NCBI RefSeq assembly: GCF_030818895.1
Contig: NZ_JAUTBA010000001.1
Coordinates: 1,984,001-2,048,000, forward strand
Reading direction: 5' to 3'
DNA: 64,000 bases
Source of the DNA: Sphingobacterium zeae
GTDB taxonomy: Bacteria; Bacteroidota; Bacteroidia; Sphingobacteriales; Sphingobacteriaceae
Part shown: positions 1 to 8,301 of the stretch, piece by piece
Layout: each line of letters begins with the position of its first letter
How positions within the stretch are numbered: the first letter of the stretch is position 1
Notes under the pieces: generated by a model
Database searches by the model: none
The model's input: the letters and a program-made list of their open reading frames with translations, nothing else
What the model was told of the DNA's origin: nothing
Program-made: the position numbers and the translations under genes

Positions 1-2339
1 AGCAGCAATCTGGGGAGCTAAAGCTGGTAATGGGGTGATCGTACTGACATCCAAAAAGGGGATTAATAATACACCTTTGAAGCTAACCTTTTCAGCGAGC
101 AGTATTTTAAAGGATAGGCCTGATTTATTTTACAATAGAAACTATATCCCCTCCGCGGATCGTGTCGATCTTGAACAAACGCTCTTTGATCGTGGTTTTT
201 ACAACCGGGCTAATCCGACTTTACTGCCTGGTGTAGCCGCGCTCAATTTTAAATATAAGGATGGTCTGATTGATCTGTCCACACTGGAACAACAGAAAGA
301 GATCCTGCGGAATAGAGATGTACGCGAGCAAGCTCAAGAACACCTTTACCGGATGTCCTGGCTGCAGCGCTATAATCTCCAGCTTAAAGCTGGTGGATCA
401 GATTTCAATTACCTGCTTTCTGCGGGCTTCGATCAAAATAACCTCAATATCGTGGGGGATCGGGATAGACGCTATACCTTTTCATTGAATACGGAATATA
501 ACCTGCTCAAAAAACTGGTACTCAATACCAATATCCGGTTAAATATGAACCAGTCCATCCATAATGGTTACTCGCTCAGCGACCTGAACTATACGCGCAA
601 TTTGGATGGTTATACAACCTTTGAGGATGGTGATGGAACGGCGCTTCCCATTAATTACCGCTACCTGTCTTCCTACGTAGAGAGTGCTGAGAAGAATGGC
701 TTGCTTGACTGGTCTTTTAGTCCTATAAAAGATCGAAACCAACAGGATCTGAATGCGACAAACCGGAATCTATTGTTAGGGACAGGCCTTTCTTATGAGA
801 TTATCTCGGGATTGAACTTATCGCTCAAATATCAATTTCAGCAAGGAATTAACACAACTCGTAACCTATACAAAAAGGATAGTTACTTGGTACGCGATCT
901 GGTAAACAGATTCACACAAGCGGACGGTACTTATATCATTCCTTTGGGTGCCATATTGGATCAGAACAATGGGAGCGACCAGTCGTACAACTGGCGTGGC
1001 CAGCTAAATTACAGCCGTAATTTTCTGAAAAGACATCAGATCAACGCATTGGCAGGAGCAGAGCTGTCCGAGAACAAAACCATTGCCGAAGCTGGAAGCC
1101 GTCTCTATGGTTATAACAGCGACAACCTGAGCTATCAGACAAGCTTCGATTATACAAAATACTATCCTGTCCGCCCAGAGGGCAGCGGCTTGATTCCGAC
1201 CAATACGGCAACAACAATGGAATTGACAAACCGCTATATCTCTTACTACGGCAATCTGAATTATGTATTTGATAAGATGCACACCGTTAGCCTGAGTACC
1301 CGATGGGATGCCTCCAATTTATTTGGAGTTAAAACAAATCAAAAAGGTGTGCCGTTATGGTCCATCGGCGTCAATGAGGACCTCAAGAATTCCCTAAAGT
1401 TAACGCCAAACTGGATTTCTAGGCTCAACCTGCGGGCTAGTTATGGGGTGACAGGAAATGTGGTCAACAAAATCAGTGCTTTGCCAACGGCTTATGTGGC
1501 AACTTTCGTCTTCCCAAATTCATTGCCGAGCGCTACTTTATCCAGTGCAGGAAACCCCAGTTTAAAGTGGGAGCGGATAAATATCATTAATCTGGGACTC
1601 GACTTTGCTGTGCTGAACGGAAGAATTCGCGGAACGATTGATTATTATTCAAAAGATGGAAACGATCTGATCGGCGAATCTTTTTTGGACCCAACAACCG
1701 GAATCTTTACGTCAAATGGTGTGTCAAATGTTGACAATAGGATCAACTATGCCAATATGATTACCAAGGGGCTAGATCTCAATCTGAGCGCAAACATTAT
1801 ACAGGGCAATTTTAGATGGGATGCTAACCTATTGTGGAGCTATACGACTAATAAGGTGACCAACTACATGGCAAACAGTGCGGTCAAAACGAGCAGCTTT
1901 GTATCGTCTCCAAGACCTCGGGAGGGGCATTCGTTGGACGAAATATACGCGTACCCTTTTGGTGGACTGGATCCGGCTACTGGAATGGTACTAACCCCGC
2001 GTGGAGACAAGGATTATACAGGTTATTTTAATAGCATCTCTATAGACGACCTCATTTTAGTAGGGCGAAGTTTTCCGCCATATCAGGGAAGTATACGCAA
2101 TACATTTACTTATAAAAACTTTGGTCTGAGCTTTTTGATCCAATGGAAAAATGGCTTCTATTTTAGACGGAAATCCATTGACTATGCGAAGCTTTTTCAA
2201 AATAGCATTGGCAATATCGACTACCTCGATCGTTGGCAAAAACCGGGGGATGAACACACAACGATAGTACCTGCTTTACCAAGCGATGTAAACGCCAATC
2301 GGGATAGTTATTATGCAAATGTAAGTCCATTGGTAGTCA
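1..2339 (+). pseudogene. SusC/RagA-like TonB-dependent outer-membrane receptor, main fragment (broken by IS66; start outside window)
   Basis: This is the larger part of a SusC-type TonB-dependent transporter. Reading is open from base 2, where the residues AAIWGAKAGNGVIVLTSKKG match the end of the SusC plug domain, so the signal peptide, the carboxypeptidase-regulatory-like domain and most of the plug lie left of the window. The rest is the 22-strand beta-barrel with typical receptor motifs such as NLRASYGVTGN and GLDFAVLNGRIRGTIDYY. At 2339 the frame runs into an IS66 element and stops at 2386 after 16 foreign residues. The last 69 residues lie at 4587-4795. Joining at the 8-bp target duplication restores the frame exactly (SPLVV-KGDFIKLSDIRL). 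The missing tail includes the final barrel strands, which outer-membrane proteins need for assembly, so the product is very probably inactive. The substrate cannot be told from the sequence. Confidence 0.93.
2332..2339. repeat. Left copy of the 8-bp IS66 target-site duplication
   Basis: The bases ggtagtca occur directly left of the element and again at 4579-4586 on its right. Eight bases is the known duplication length of IS66-family elements. The two copies are identical, which points to a fairly recent insertion. Confidence 0.92.
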
Positions 2340-2360
2340 GTATCCGGCCTATGAACTACA
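2340..2360 (+). repeat. IS66 left terminal inverted repeat
   Basis: The first 21 bases, beginning GTATCCGGCCTA, match the reverse complement of the right end at about 17 of 21 positions, with 11 of the outermost 12 identical. This fixes the left boundary of the element directly next to the target duplication. Confidence 0.85.
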
Positions 2361-3852
2361 GGTCTGCTGATTTTTTGAAGTTCTGAGGATATAGATCCTT
2401 TAAGTTTTTATGGTTTATTGACATGATGTTTTCCAAGGTATGCTTTAACCACTGGAAAGGGTTCACCTCATGCTTTTTACAGCTAGCAAAGAATGAGTAG
2501 ATCATCGCCGCACGCTGTGCTGCTTCATGGCTTCCTGCGAAGAGGTAGTTTTTTCGTCCCAGTGCAACGGGGCGAATGGCATTCTCGATAAGATTATTGT
2601 CTATGTGCAGATTTCCATCATACAGGTATGCTGATAGCGCATCCCATCTAGCGTATGCATACGCCATAGCTTTACCGATCTGACTTTTAGGCAATGTGCT
2701 TTTTATCTCTTCAAAGATCCATTTGCCCAGCTCGTTAATAATAGGTAAGGATTCGGTCAATCGAAGTTCTTTGATCTGCTCTGCGCTTAGATTTTCGTGT
2801 TTGGCTTTCCGCTCAATGGCATAAAGCTTCTGGATCATTAGCAATGCCTTTTCAGCTCTTGCTTTATCATTATCCAATGCTTTTTCAAACTCACGGCGTG
2901 CGTGCGCCCAACAGGCCAAGTGCGTCACTTCCTTCTTTTTGCCATACTTTTCGTATACAGTATAGCCATCGGTCTGGAGATAACCCTTAAAGTTTCCAAG
3001 CATAGGCACAGCGGCAATGCCACCACGGGTAGGGCTATAATCAAACAGCACGGTTCCCTCCAATGGAGCGTGGTACACCCAATAATAGCCTTGATGGGCA
3101 GCGCCTTTTTTATCGCTGTCCAATACTTTTATTGGGGTTTCATCAACCTGTAAATAACCCTGTGATTTGGTCTGGAAGACGAGTTGTTCATAGAGTGGTT
3201 CCAGTTTCTCCAAGGCTTGTCTGGCCCATCCTTCGATTGTTGAGGAAGCTATCTGTATATTTTCTCTGGCAAAGATCTGTTTCTGTCGGTATAGCGGGAG
3301 ATGATCTTGATATTTACCGGTAAGGATCATCGCAAGCAGGCTCGGCCCAGGGATTCCTTTGTCGATTACACGCTCGGGAAGCTCGGCAATGGCCACGGCA
3401 GATTTATCTTTGGCAGCATATTTATAACGGATGTAACGTTTGATATAGAACCTTGCAGGTTCGCATTCCAATTCTTCCGTAATTTCTTTACCGATATAAA
3501 CCATTTGGGATAGATCACCTTCGGGATGGATTTCAACCTCTTCTACAGGGAGGTGGGCAGGTAATTTAGCACGTCCTTTATGATTAGGTCGTTTACGTAC
3601 ATACTCGATCTTTTCTTTGATTTCCTCCTGTTGCTGTATAACTTCGGCCGGCGCTGCTTCAAAGGGAAGCATGGTCTGATTTGGATCGCCTTCGAATCGC
3701 TCACGCTTCTGCCCGAACTGCATACGCTTGTACATAGCGAGTTGGGACTCTAGGTAATCTATCTTTTCATCTCTTTCAACAAGGGCTTGGTCACGACTGG
3801 AAATGACCTTGATAAGGTCTTCTTTTGAGAGATTTTCCAGTGCTGTTTCCAT
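2356..3852 (-). CDS. tnpC: IS66 family transposase TnpC
   Basis: This 498-residue protein is the DDE transposase of the element and should catalyse strand cutting and joining at the IS ends. The N-terminal part (about residues 1-45) is a charged heptad-like helix, as in the TnpC leucine-zipper region. A zinc-finger/HTH stretch follows at about 90-210. The catalytic triad is visible as D237 (YLQVDETP), D295 (YLQTDGY) and E423 (in DNNLIENAIRP, the IS66 signature). The length fits the family (about 500 residues). The stop codon lies 16 bp inside the left IS end. It is third in the tnpA-tnpB-tnpC order, 48 bp after tnpB. No frameshift is seen, so it is probably functional. Confidence 0.95.
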   Translation of the reverse strand: METALENLSKEDLIKVISSRDQALVERDEKIDYLESQLAMYKRMQFGQKRERFEGDPNQTMLPFEAAPAEVIQQQEEIKEKIEYVRKRPNHKGRAKLPAHLPVEEVEIHPEGDLSQMVYIGKEITEELECEPARFYIKRYIRYKYAAKDKSAVAIAELPERVIDKGIPGPSLLAMILTGKYQDHLPLYRQKQIFARENIQIASSTIEGWARQALEKLEPLYEQLVFQTKSQGYLQVDETPIKVLDSDKKGAAHQGYYWVYHAPLEGTVLFDYSPTRGGIAAVPMLGNFKGYLQTDGYTVYEKYGKKKEVTHLACWAHARREFEKALDNDKARAEKALLMIQKLYAIERKAKHENLSAEQIKELRLTESLPIINELGKWIFEEIKSTLPKSQIGKAMAYAYARWDALSAYLYDGNLHIDNNLIENAIRPVALGRKNYLFAGSHEAAQRAAMIYSFFASCKKHEVNPFQWLKHTLENIMSINHKNLKDLYPQNFKKSADL

Positions 3853-3900
3853 ACCCTAAAGATACGGAATTACCCGCGCTCATGCAATTAAATGCCGCTT

Positions 3901-4239
3901 TTAAGGCAAAGTAAAACGTCTTTTTTGAATACTTTTTACGACCTGTATCCCCTCAATCATCAGCACCAGATCACTCCATGACAACTCTCCGTTTTTTATA
4001 CTGGGCGGTACGAAAGTACCGCTCTCCAGCCGTTTGTAATACAGCACAAAGCCACCCTTCTCCCAATGTAACAGCTTCACGTGCGTACGGCTACGGTTTA
4101 GGAACACAAAAACCTCCCCACTGGTAGCTTGCCGCTGCATTCCTGAACTGATCAGTCCACAAAGTCCATCAAAAGACTTCCTCATATCGCAAAAACCATC
4201 ATAAAGATAAAACCTATGCGATGAGCCTAGCGCAAACAT
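3901..4239 (-). CDS. tnpB: IS66 family accessory protein TnpB
   Basis: A 112-residue IS66 Orf2/TnpB protein, recognised by RFYLYDGFCDMRKSFDGLCG near the N-terminus and by the segment around VFVFLNRSRTHVKLLHWEKGGF. The family is required for transposition of IS66 elements, but its biochemical role is not settled. The start codon overlaps the stop codon of tnpA by one base (TGATG), which suggests translational coupling. The length is normal for the family. Confidence 0.93.
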   Translation of the reverse strand: MFALGSSHRFYLYDGFCDMRKSFDGLCGLISSGMQRQATSGEVFVFLNRSRTHVKLLHWEKGGFVLYYKRLESGTFVPPSIKNGELSWSDLVLMIEGIQVVKSIQKRRFTLP

Positions 4240-4520
4240 CAGTACAGACGGATCAATTGAGAGAGAAGTCCAAGATCATTTTCTACCTTTATACGTACAC
4301 CATTGGGATAAATTACCTCAACTTCACTTTTTCTGCAGGCCTTGTCGATGGATATAAAACTCCCCGCAGACGAAACGTTTTCTTTACTGCGCGAATACCA
4401 ATAATAAAAGGTGGCCTCATTTATCCCTTTTTCTGCGCAGTATCGTTTCTTGCTTATACCGCTTTGTTGCCAGTCTGCTATCAGGGCAAACATCTGTATT
4501 CTTTTTTCTTCTTTGCTCAT
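4239..4520 (-). CDS. tnpA: IS66 family accessory protein TnpA (HTH)
   Basis: A 93-residue protein with an N-terminal helix-turn-helix (FALIADWQQSGISKKRYCAE followed by KGINEATFYYWYSR), typical of IS66 Orf1/TnpA. It probably binds DNA at the IS ends. It is the first gene of the minus-strand operon, starting 58 bp inside the right end of the element, so its promoter must lie within or just outside that end. It overlaps tnpB by one base. Confidence 0.9.
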   Translation of the reverse strand: MSKEEKRIQMFALIADWQQSGISKKRYCAEKGINEATFYYWYSRSKENVSSAGSFISIDKACRKSEVEVIYPNGVRIKVENDLGLLSQLIRLY

Positions 4521-4557
4521 TTAGCAAAGCTCCGCATTATACATCGCTCAGAAAATA

Positions 4558-4578
4558 TGTACTTGGTAGGGCGGATAC
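4558..4578 (-). repeat. IS66 right terminal inverted repeat
   Basis: Read on the minus strand, the end begins GTATCCGCCCTA and pairs with the left end at 2340-2360. It directly abuts the right copy of the target duplication. Confidence 0.85.
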
Positions 4579-4586
4579 GGTAGTCA
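4579..4586. repeat. Right copy of the 8-bp IS66 target-site duplication
   Basis: Identical to 2332-2339 (ggtagtca). Removing the element together with one copy restores the susC reading frame without any base loss. Confidence 0.92.
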
Positions 4587-4795
4587 AGGGCGACTTTATC
4601 AAGCTCTCTGATATTCGTCTGGATTATAACTTCGCATTCAAAAGCGGGAGGGCCGCCAATATGGGATTATTTGCGCAGTACAATGGTGGGTTGATCCTAT
4701 ATCGTTCCAATAAATTTGGCATTGATCCGGATGCGGTCAATTCAAGTTATCCGATTCCCAATGCATATTCGATAGGTATTCATTTAAATTATTAA
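4579..4795 (+). pseudogene. SusC/RagA-like receptor, 3' remnant after IS66
   Basis: This is the displaced end of the susC gene that starts left of the window. In the restored frame it encodes 69 residues from KGDFIKLSDIRLDYNF to a terminal SIGIHLNY, with the aromatic last residue usual for outer-membrane barrel proteins, followed by TAA at 4793-4795. No start codon or ribosome binding site serves it on its own. The stop codon is 3 bp before the SusD start, so the pair was originally one transcription unit. Confidence 0.92.
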
Positions 4796-4798
4796 ATC

Positions 4799-6157
4799 AT
4801 GAAAAGACTTTTGAGTTTACTTTGTCTCTTATTTTTATGGGGTTGTAACCCCGGTTTTTTGGATGTAAAGAACAACAAATCGCAGTTAGTACCATCGACT
4901 TTGACCGATTTCGAAATGTTGCTCAATAAGTACACGGTTATGAATACATCCACGGGAAATGGTCTAGGTATTGCCAGTGGTGATGAAATCGCTGTTGATG
5001 ATAATATCTGGCTGGCATTGAAAAAGCTACAGGATAAAAATGCCTATGTCTGGAGCAAAGATCTTTTTGAAGGTGAGGATGTGCCCGATTGGAACAATCC
5101 ATATCAGACGGTTTTATATGCTAACCTTGTACTCGATGGATTGCAAAAATTGAAAGGCAAAGAGCAGGATGAAAGCACGCGACTTAAACTGGAAGGCTAC
5201 GCCCTATTTTTTAGGGCGAAATCATTTTTTACTTTGGCAATGCATTTTGCTGCTCCGTGGGGAGATACTGACAACGAAATATTTGGAATCCCATTGCGGC
5301 TGGATTATGATCCGACGTTAATTTCTAAAAGGGCAACCGTAACAGAGACTTATGCACAGATTGAACGTGATTTGCTGCAAGCGCTAGATCAATTGCCCAA
5401 ACAGGTGCCTGTATTGTATCTACCCAATCGGGCGTGTGCTATGATCATGCTTGCCAGGGTATATCTCGTTAAAAGTGATTATGAAAAAGCATTGAATTAC
5501 GCCAATATGGCTTTAAACGAAGGGTATTCATTATTGGACTATAATAGTATTACACCTGGTGTTAGCTATACTTTCCCGGCAAGTGGAATAGGCAATAAGG
5601 AGTTTTTACTTTTTGAAAATGTTAATCAAGTTGAATATTTTTCCAAAACAAAATTGATCGTTCCGACCTCTTTTGTCGATTTGTTCGATAGTAATGATCT
5701 GCGCAAAAGCTATTTCTTTACTAAGGTTGGAAACCTGTATCAATATAAGGGATCGTATCTTGGTTCTGCTTCACTCTTTACAGGAATAGCGCTTGACGAA
5801 GCTTATCTGATCAAAGCAGAATGCTTAGTGCGTTTAGGAAAAGTCAATGATGGATTGCAGGCCGTTAATGAGCTCCTAAAATATAGGTACAAACCAGGGG
5901 CAGCACCCGAGTATAAAGATATGACGCAGGCTCAAGCATTGGCACTAGTGCTGTTGGAACGGCGGAAAGAATTGTATCTAAGAGGACATCGCTGGTATGA
6001 TCTAAGGAGGCTCAATCGGGAAGATAATCTTAAGATAGACCTAAAGCGGACGGTGAATGGAATAGAGTATAGTCTTCCAGCAAGGGATAGGAGGTATACT
6101 TTTCCAGTTCCTGAGGAAGTCATTATAAAATCTGATGTGCTGCAGTTTAAACGGTAA
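4799..6157 (+). CDS. RagB/SusD family outer-membrane lipoprotein
   Basis: A 452-residue SusD-like lipoprotein, which forms the lid over its SusC partner and binds the incoming ligand at the cell surface. The N-terminus MKRLLSLLCLLFLWGC is a lipoprotein signal with lipidation at Cys16, followed by FLDVKNNKSQLVP. TPR-type helices are visible (YALFFRAKSFFTLAMHFAAP, MIMLARVYLVKSDYEKALNYA), as is the conserved C-terminal ERRKELYLRGHRWYDLRRL. It starts 3 bp after the stop of the broken susC. The gene itself is intact, but its partner is inactivated and the upstream IS66 genes run the other way, so expression is probably lowered. It has no counterpart in the window to pair with. Confidence 0.95.
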   Translation: MKRLLSLLCLLFLWGCNPGFLDVKNNKSQLVPSTLTDFEMLLNKYTVMNTSTGNGLGIASGDEIAVDDNIWLALKKLQDKNAYVWSKDLFEGEDVPDWNNPYQTVLYANLVLDGLQKLKGKEQDESTRLKLEGYALFFRAKSFFTLAMHFAAPWGDTDNEIFGIPLRLDYDPTLISKRATVTETYAQIERDLLQALDQLPKQVPVLYLPNRACAMIMLARVYLVKSDYEKALNYANMALNEGYSLLDYNSITPGVSYTFPASGIGNKEFLLFENVNQVEYFSKTKLIVPTSFVDLFDSNDLRKSYFFTKVGNLYQYKGSYLGSASLFTGIALDEAYLIKAECLVRLGKVNDGLQAVNELLKYRYKPGAAPEYKDMTQAQALALVLLERRKELYLRGHRWYDLRRLNREDNLKIDLKRTVNGIEYSLPARDRRYTFPVPEEVIIKSDVLQFKR

Positions 6158-6189
6158 AAAATAGGCTCCATCATAAATTTGATGGAGCC
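6156..6189 (-). terminator. Rho-independent terminator (leftward)
   Basis: A 9-bp perfect stem (6164-6172 with 6181-6189, ggctccatc) with an 8-base loop is followed on the minus strand by a TATTTTTT tract. It should end the leftward transcript of the DUF6520 gene. It lies just after the rightward SusD stop codon but has no T-run in that direction. Confidence 0.7.
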
Positions 6190-6225
6190 AATAATCAAGA
6201 CATGAAAAACAAAATTATGATGTAT

Positions 6226-6567
6226 CTATTGTTCTGGTTTGTAGGTCAGATCACTTGTGATCTGAACGTTCGACAATTGTGATGCTTCATCAACTGTTAA
6301 CCCTGATAGGTCGTGATTATCGGGGTTTTCAATAAAGCGTGCACAGCGCATGTCATCGGGAGTTGCGTTACATTGACCCGACAAGGTTGGATCTGTAATT
6401 GCACTTCCTAATACATCATCACTTGGATTGGATGCATTTGTTGTAATCTGATACCAAGACGATGACACTTTTTTCTCAGCATTTTTAAAACTGTTAAATC
6501 CGATAAAGGATGCCATTGCAACGACCACAGCTACTGCGGCTTTTGCATTAAATTTTAATGTTTTCAT
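6226..6567 (-). CDS. DUF6520 family small secreted protein
   Basis: A 113-residue protein with an N-terminal export segment (MKTLKFNAKAAVAVVVAMASF) and a short mature part rich in Asn, Asp, Thr and Ser. It resembles the DUF6520 proteins common in Bacteroidota, whose function is unknown. Two cysteines (SGQC and DMRC) are separated by nine residues and could form a disulfide in the periplasm. It lies downstream of a MauE-like membrane protein, a common pairing for this family, with a 160-bp gap between the genes, and it is followed by a terminator hairpin. Assignment to DUF6520 rests on length, N-terminus and context, not on a profile search. Confidence 0.75.
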   Translation of the reverse strand: MKTLKFNAKAAVAVVVAMASFIGFNSFKNAEKKVSSSWYQITTNASNPSDDVLGSAITDPTLSGQCNATPDDMRCARFIENPDNHDLSGLTVDEASQLSNVQITSDLTYKPEQ

Positions 6568-6727
6568 ACATTTAGTGTATTTCTGTTTTTTATAATTGTG
6601 TTTTCCCCTTTCGATAGGCTATTACGGCCGATCTAGGACGAGAAGCCCTCAGTCTTTTGGCAGACGCGCCCTTCTGCTGAACCAGCCTTGGGCTCAGCTT
6701 CCGCTGTAACAGCTATTGCTAATTTCT

Positions 6728-7300
6728 TTATGAACCTAACTTCGTCATCAATTTCCTCTGATGCGAAATCCTTATCTTTCTATCAAGTAGCAAGCCTGCA
6801 ATACATGCTATCGCGATCAGTCCGTTGACCCAAAGATGTGCCTTCCAACTGATCGGAAATTCGAGGACACAATCGCAGGGTATACTTCCCCAGGTATCTC
6901 GTAAGCCCAAGATCACATAGCTTGAAAAAACAAACATCAGAATGATCGTAAACCAAAAGCCCAATCTTTTAGTTCCTTCAAAAATAAAGAGGGTGCCTGT
7001 AGCTAACTGTACGGCGGGTAGGATATACGATAGCATAATGCCATACCCATTGGCAAAAGGTTGTTTGATCATCGAAGTACGGAATTCGGTATAGGTAAAT
7101 ACCTTTTTCGATCCCACATAGATCCATAGACACAGCAAAGCGTAAGTCAATACCTGCAACACAAATTCCTGCGGATGCTTCCTGATGTACGAAAGCACCC
7201 CAGTAAATTTGTGCCCTAACCAACTACGTGACCTTACGTTTTGAACTGTATCCGCTGCTGTGCCTCCATCATGCTGTAAATATCTTCCGCCTAGTGCCAT
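6728..7300 (-). CDS. MauE/DoxX-like redox-associated membrane protein
   Basis: A 190-residue integral membrane protein with four predicted membrane segments, at about residues 47-64, 84-106, 113-133 and 153-170. The family is linked to disulfide or thiol redox chemistry in the envelope (MauE in methylamine dehydrogenase maturation, DoxX-like proteins). The key visible feature is a CxC pair in IPCDCVLEFPISWKAHLWVNG, the position where Bacteroidota MauE proteins carry a Cys pair followed by W-x-x-H. The 45 residues before the first membrane segment are polar and longer than usual. The gene lies between the unknown 291-residue gene and the DUF6520 gene, all leftward, so they may share a transcript. 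The substrate is unknown. Confidence 0.8.
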   Translation of the reverse strand: MALGGRYLQHDGGTAADTVQNVRSRSWLGHKFTGVLSYIRKHPQEFVLQVLTYALLCLWIYVGSKKVFTYTEFRTSMIKQPFANGYGIMLSYILPAVQLATGTLFIFEGTKRLGFWFTIILMFVFSSYVILGLRDTWGSIPCDCVLEFPISWKAHLWVNGLIAIACIAGLLLDRKIRISHQRKLMTKLGS

Positions 7301-7413
7301 AATCTATTTTGTTAATCGCTTACTTACATTAGTAAGACTAAATTACAATCATATAGACCCCTCGCGTTAGGCCAAACTTGATTGATCGATAGGCCAAGTT
7401 TGATAAGGGCAAT

Positions 7414-8289
7414 TTATAGATAGCCTTGATATTCGGTCAATAAATAAGGATATCCCTTTGGAAATTCACCATAGGCATGGAGGTAGGCGAGCACGATGGG
7501 GCACACTTCGCGCAGGTTAAACATTTCGATGATGGCCGGTAGGTCGAGCGGATCAATCGCCGAGCTATCGTAGGTACGGAGTATAGCATTGATATCTGCT
7601 TTAACCGATTCACGCCGCTGCTCTTTTTCGTGGGCGTCGAGGTTACTGAATAATAATTCTTGATATACGTTTTGAAGATCGACAACTTGTAAAATCTCAT
7701 TGTGCCAATAATCGAGCTGAAAGCCATGTTTTAGCAAAATCCGAAATAATACTTCCAGACAATAGTGCAGTTCCATCGCCTCCATGTAGGGCGGCGAAAA
7801 GGTAAATACCATCAAATCCGCCCAGTTTTTATCAATTTCTCCATTCTCATGCGCCAATTGGATCACCAGATCTTCCATTGTCATTTCATCGAAATAATAC
7901 ATGTCGCCGTCATGATTCTGATAGAGGTTACTGACAAAAGTGATTTCAGTGAGAATGCAGGAAATTAAGTAAAATAGCTCTAAGTAATCGTAGCCAATCG
8001 GTGGAAAGCAGATGTATAAATAATCATCAAGGCTTAATTTTTCTTCGGGCTGATCCACATGCGCGCTAACATCAGAGGAGGAGTCTGTCTCCCATACACT
8101 TGCGCTATCACTTTCCAGGTAACAGTCATAAAATAGCTGCCGGCTGTCCATGAGTTCCTGATGAAAGCTGCTTTCCTCCCAACCGCCAGGCGCTAACCGG
8201 CTCATCAGCTGCGGCAAAGCATCGTATGCATCTTGAAGGATGGCATGGGTAGTATTAACATCCAGTGTTTTTCTTTCTATAAAATTCAT
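7414..8289 (-). CDS. Hypothetical acidic protein cotranscribed with an AraC-type regulator
   Basis: I do not recognise this 291-residue protein. It has no signal peptide and no clear membrane segment, is strongly acidic, and seems largely alpha-helical with many aromatic residues (CFPPIGYDYLELFYLISCIL, DGDMYYFDEMTMEDLV, LDYWHNEILQVVDLQNVYQE). A Ser/Asp-rich linker lies at about residues 60-80. It starts 12 bp after the stop of the AraC-type regulator and is almost certainly in the same operon. A role as effector or partner of that regulator is possible, but this is only inferred from position. Confidence 0.8.
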   Translation of the reverse strand: MNFIERKTLDVNTTHAILQDAYDALPQLMSRLAPGGWEESSFHQELMDSRQLFYDCYLESDSASVWETDSSSDVSAHVDQPEEKLSLDDYLYICFPPIGYDYLELFYLISCILTEITFVSNLYQNHDGDMYYFDEMTMEDLVIQLAHENGEIDKNWADLMVFTFSPPYMEAMELHYCLEVLFRILLKHGFQLDYWHNEILQVVDLQNVYQELLFSNLDAHEKEQRRESVKADINAILRTYDSSAIDPLDLPAIIEMFNLREVCPIVLAYLHAYGEFPKGYPYLLTEYQGYL

Positions 8290-8301
8290 AAGAAAGTCGG
8301 T

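Larger units (their letters stand above)
2340..4578. mobile_element. Complete IS66-family insertion sequence (2239 bp) inside a susC gene
   Basis: The element is bounded by an 8-bp direct repeat and by imperfect terminal inverted repeats starting GTATCCGGCCTA on the left and GTATCCGCCCTA on the right strand. It carries the three-gene IS66 set tnpA-tnpB-tnpC, all on the minus strand and all apparently intact. It is inserted opposite to the host susC gene, 207 bp before the restored susC stop codon. Because both ends, the target duplication and the transposase set are intact, it may still be mobile. Confidence 0.95.

Noticed and set aside
6568..6727. A possible extra small gene between the MauE-like and DUF6520 genes
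   Set aside because: One minus-strand frame reads about 48 codons to a stop, but it has no ATG, GTG or TTG start and no recognisable motif. It could also reflect a shifted end of the MauE-like gene, but nothing in that protein requires it.
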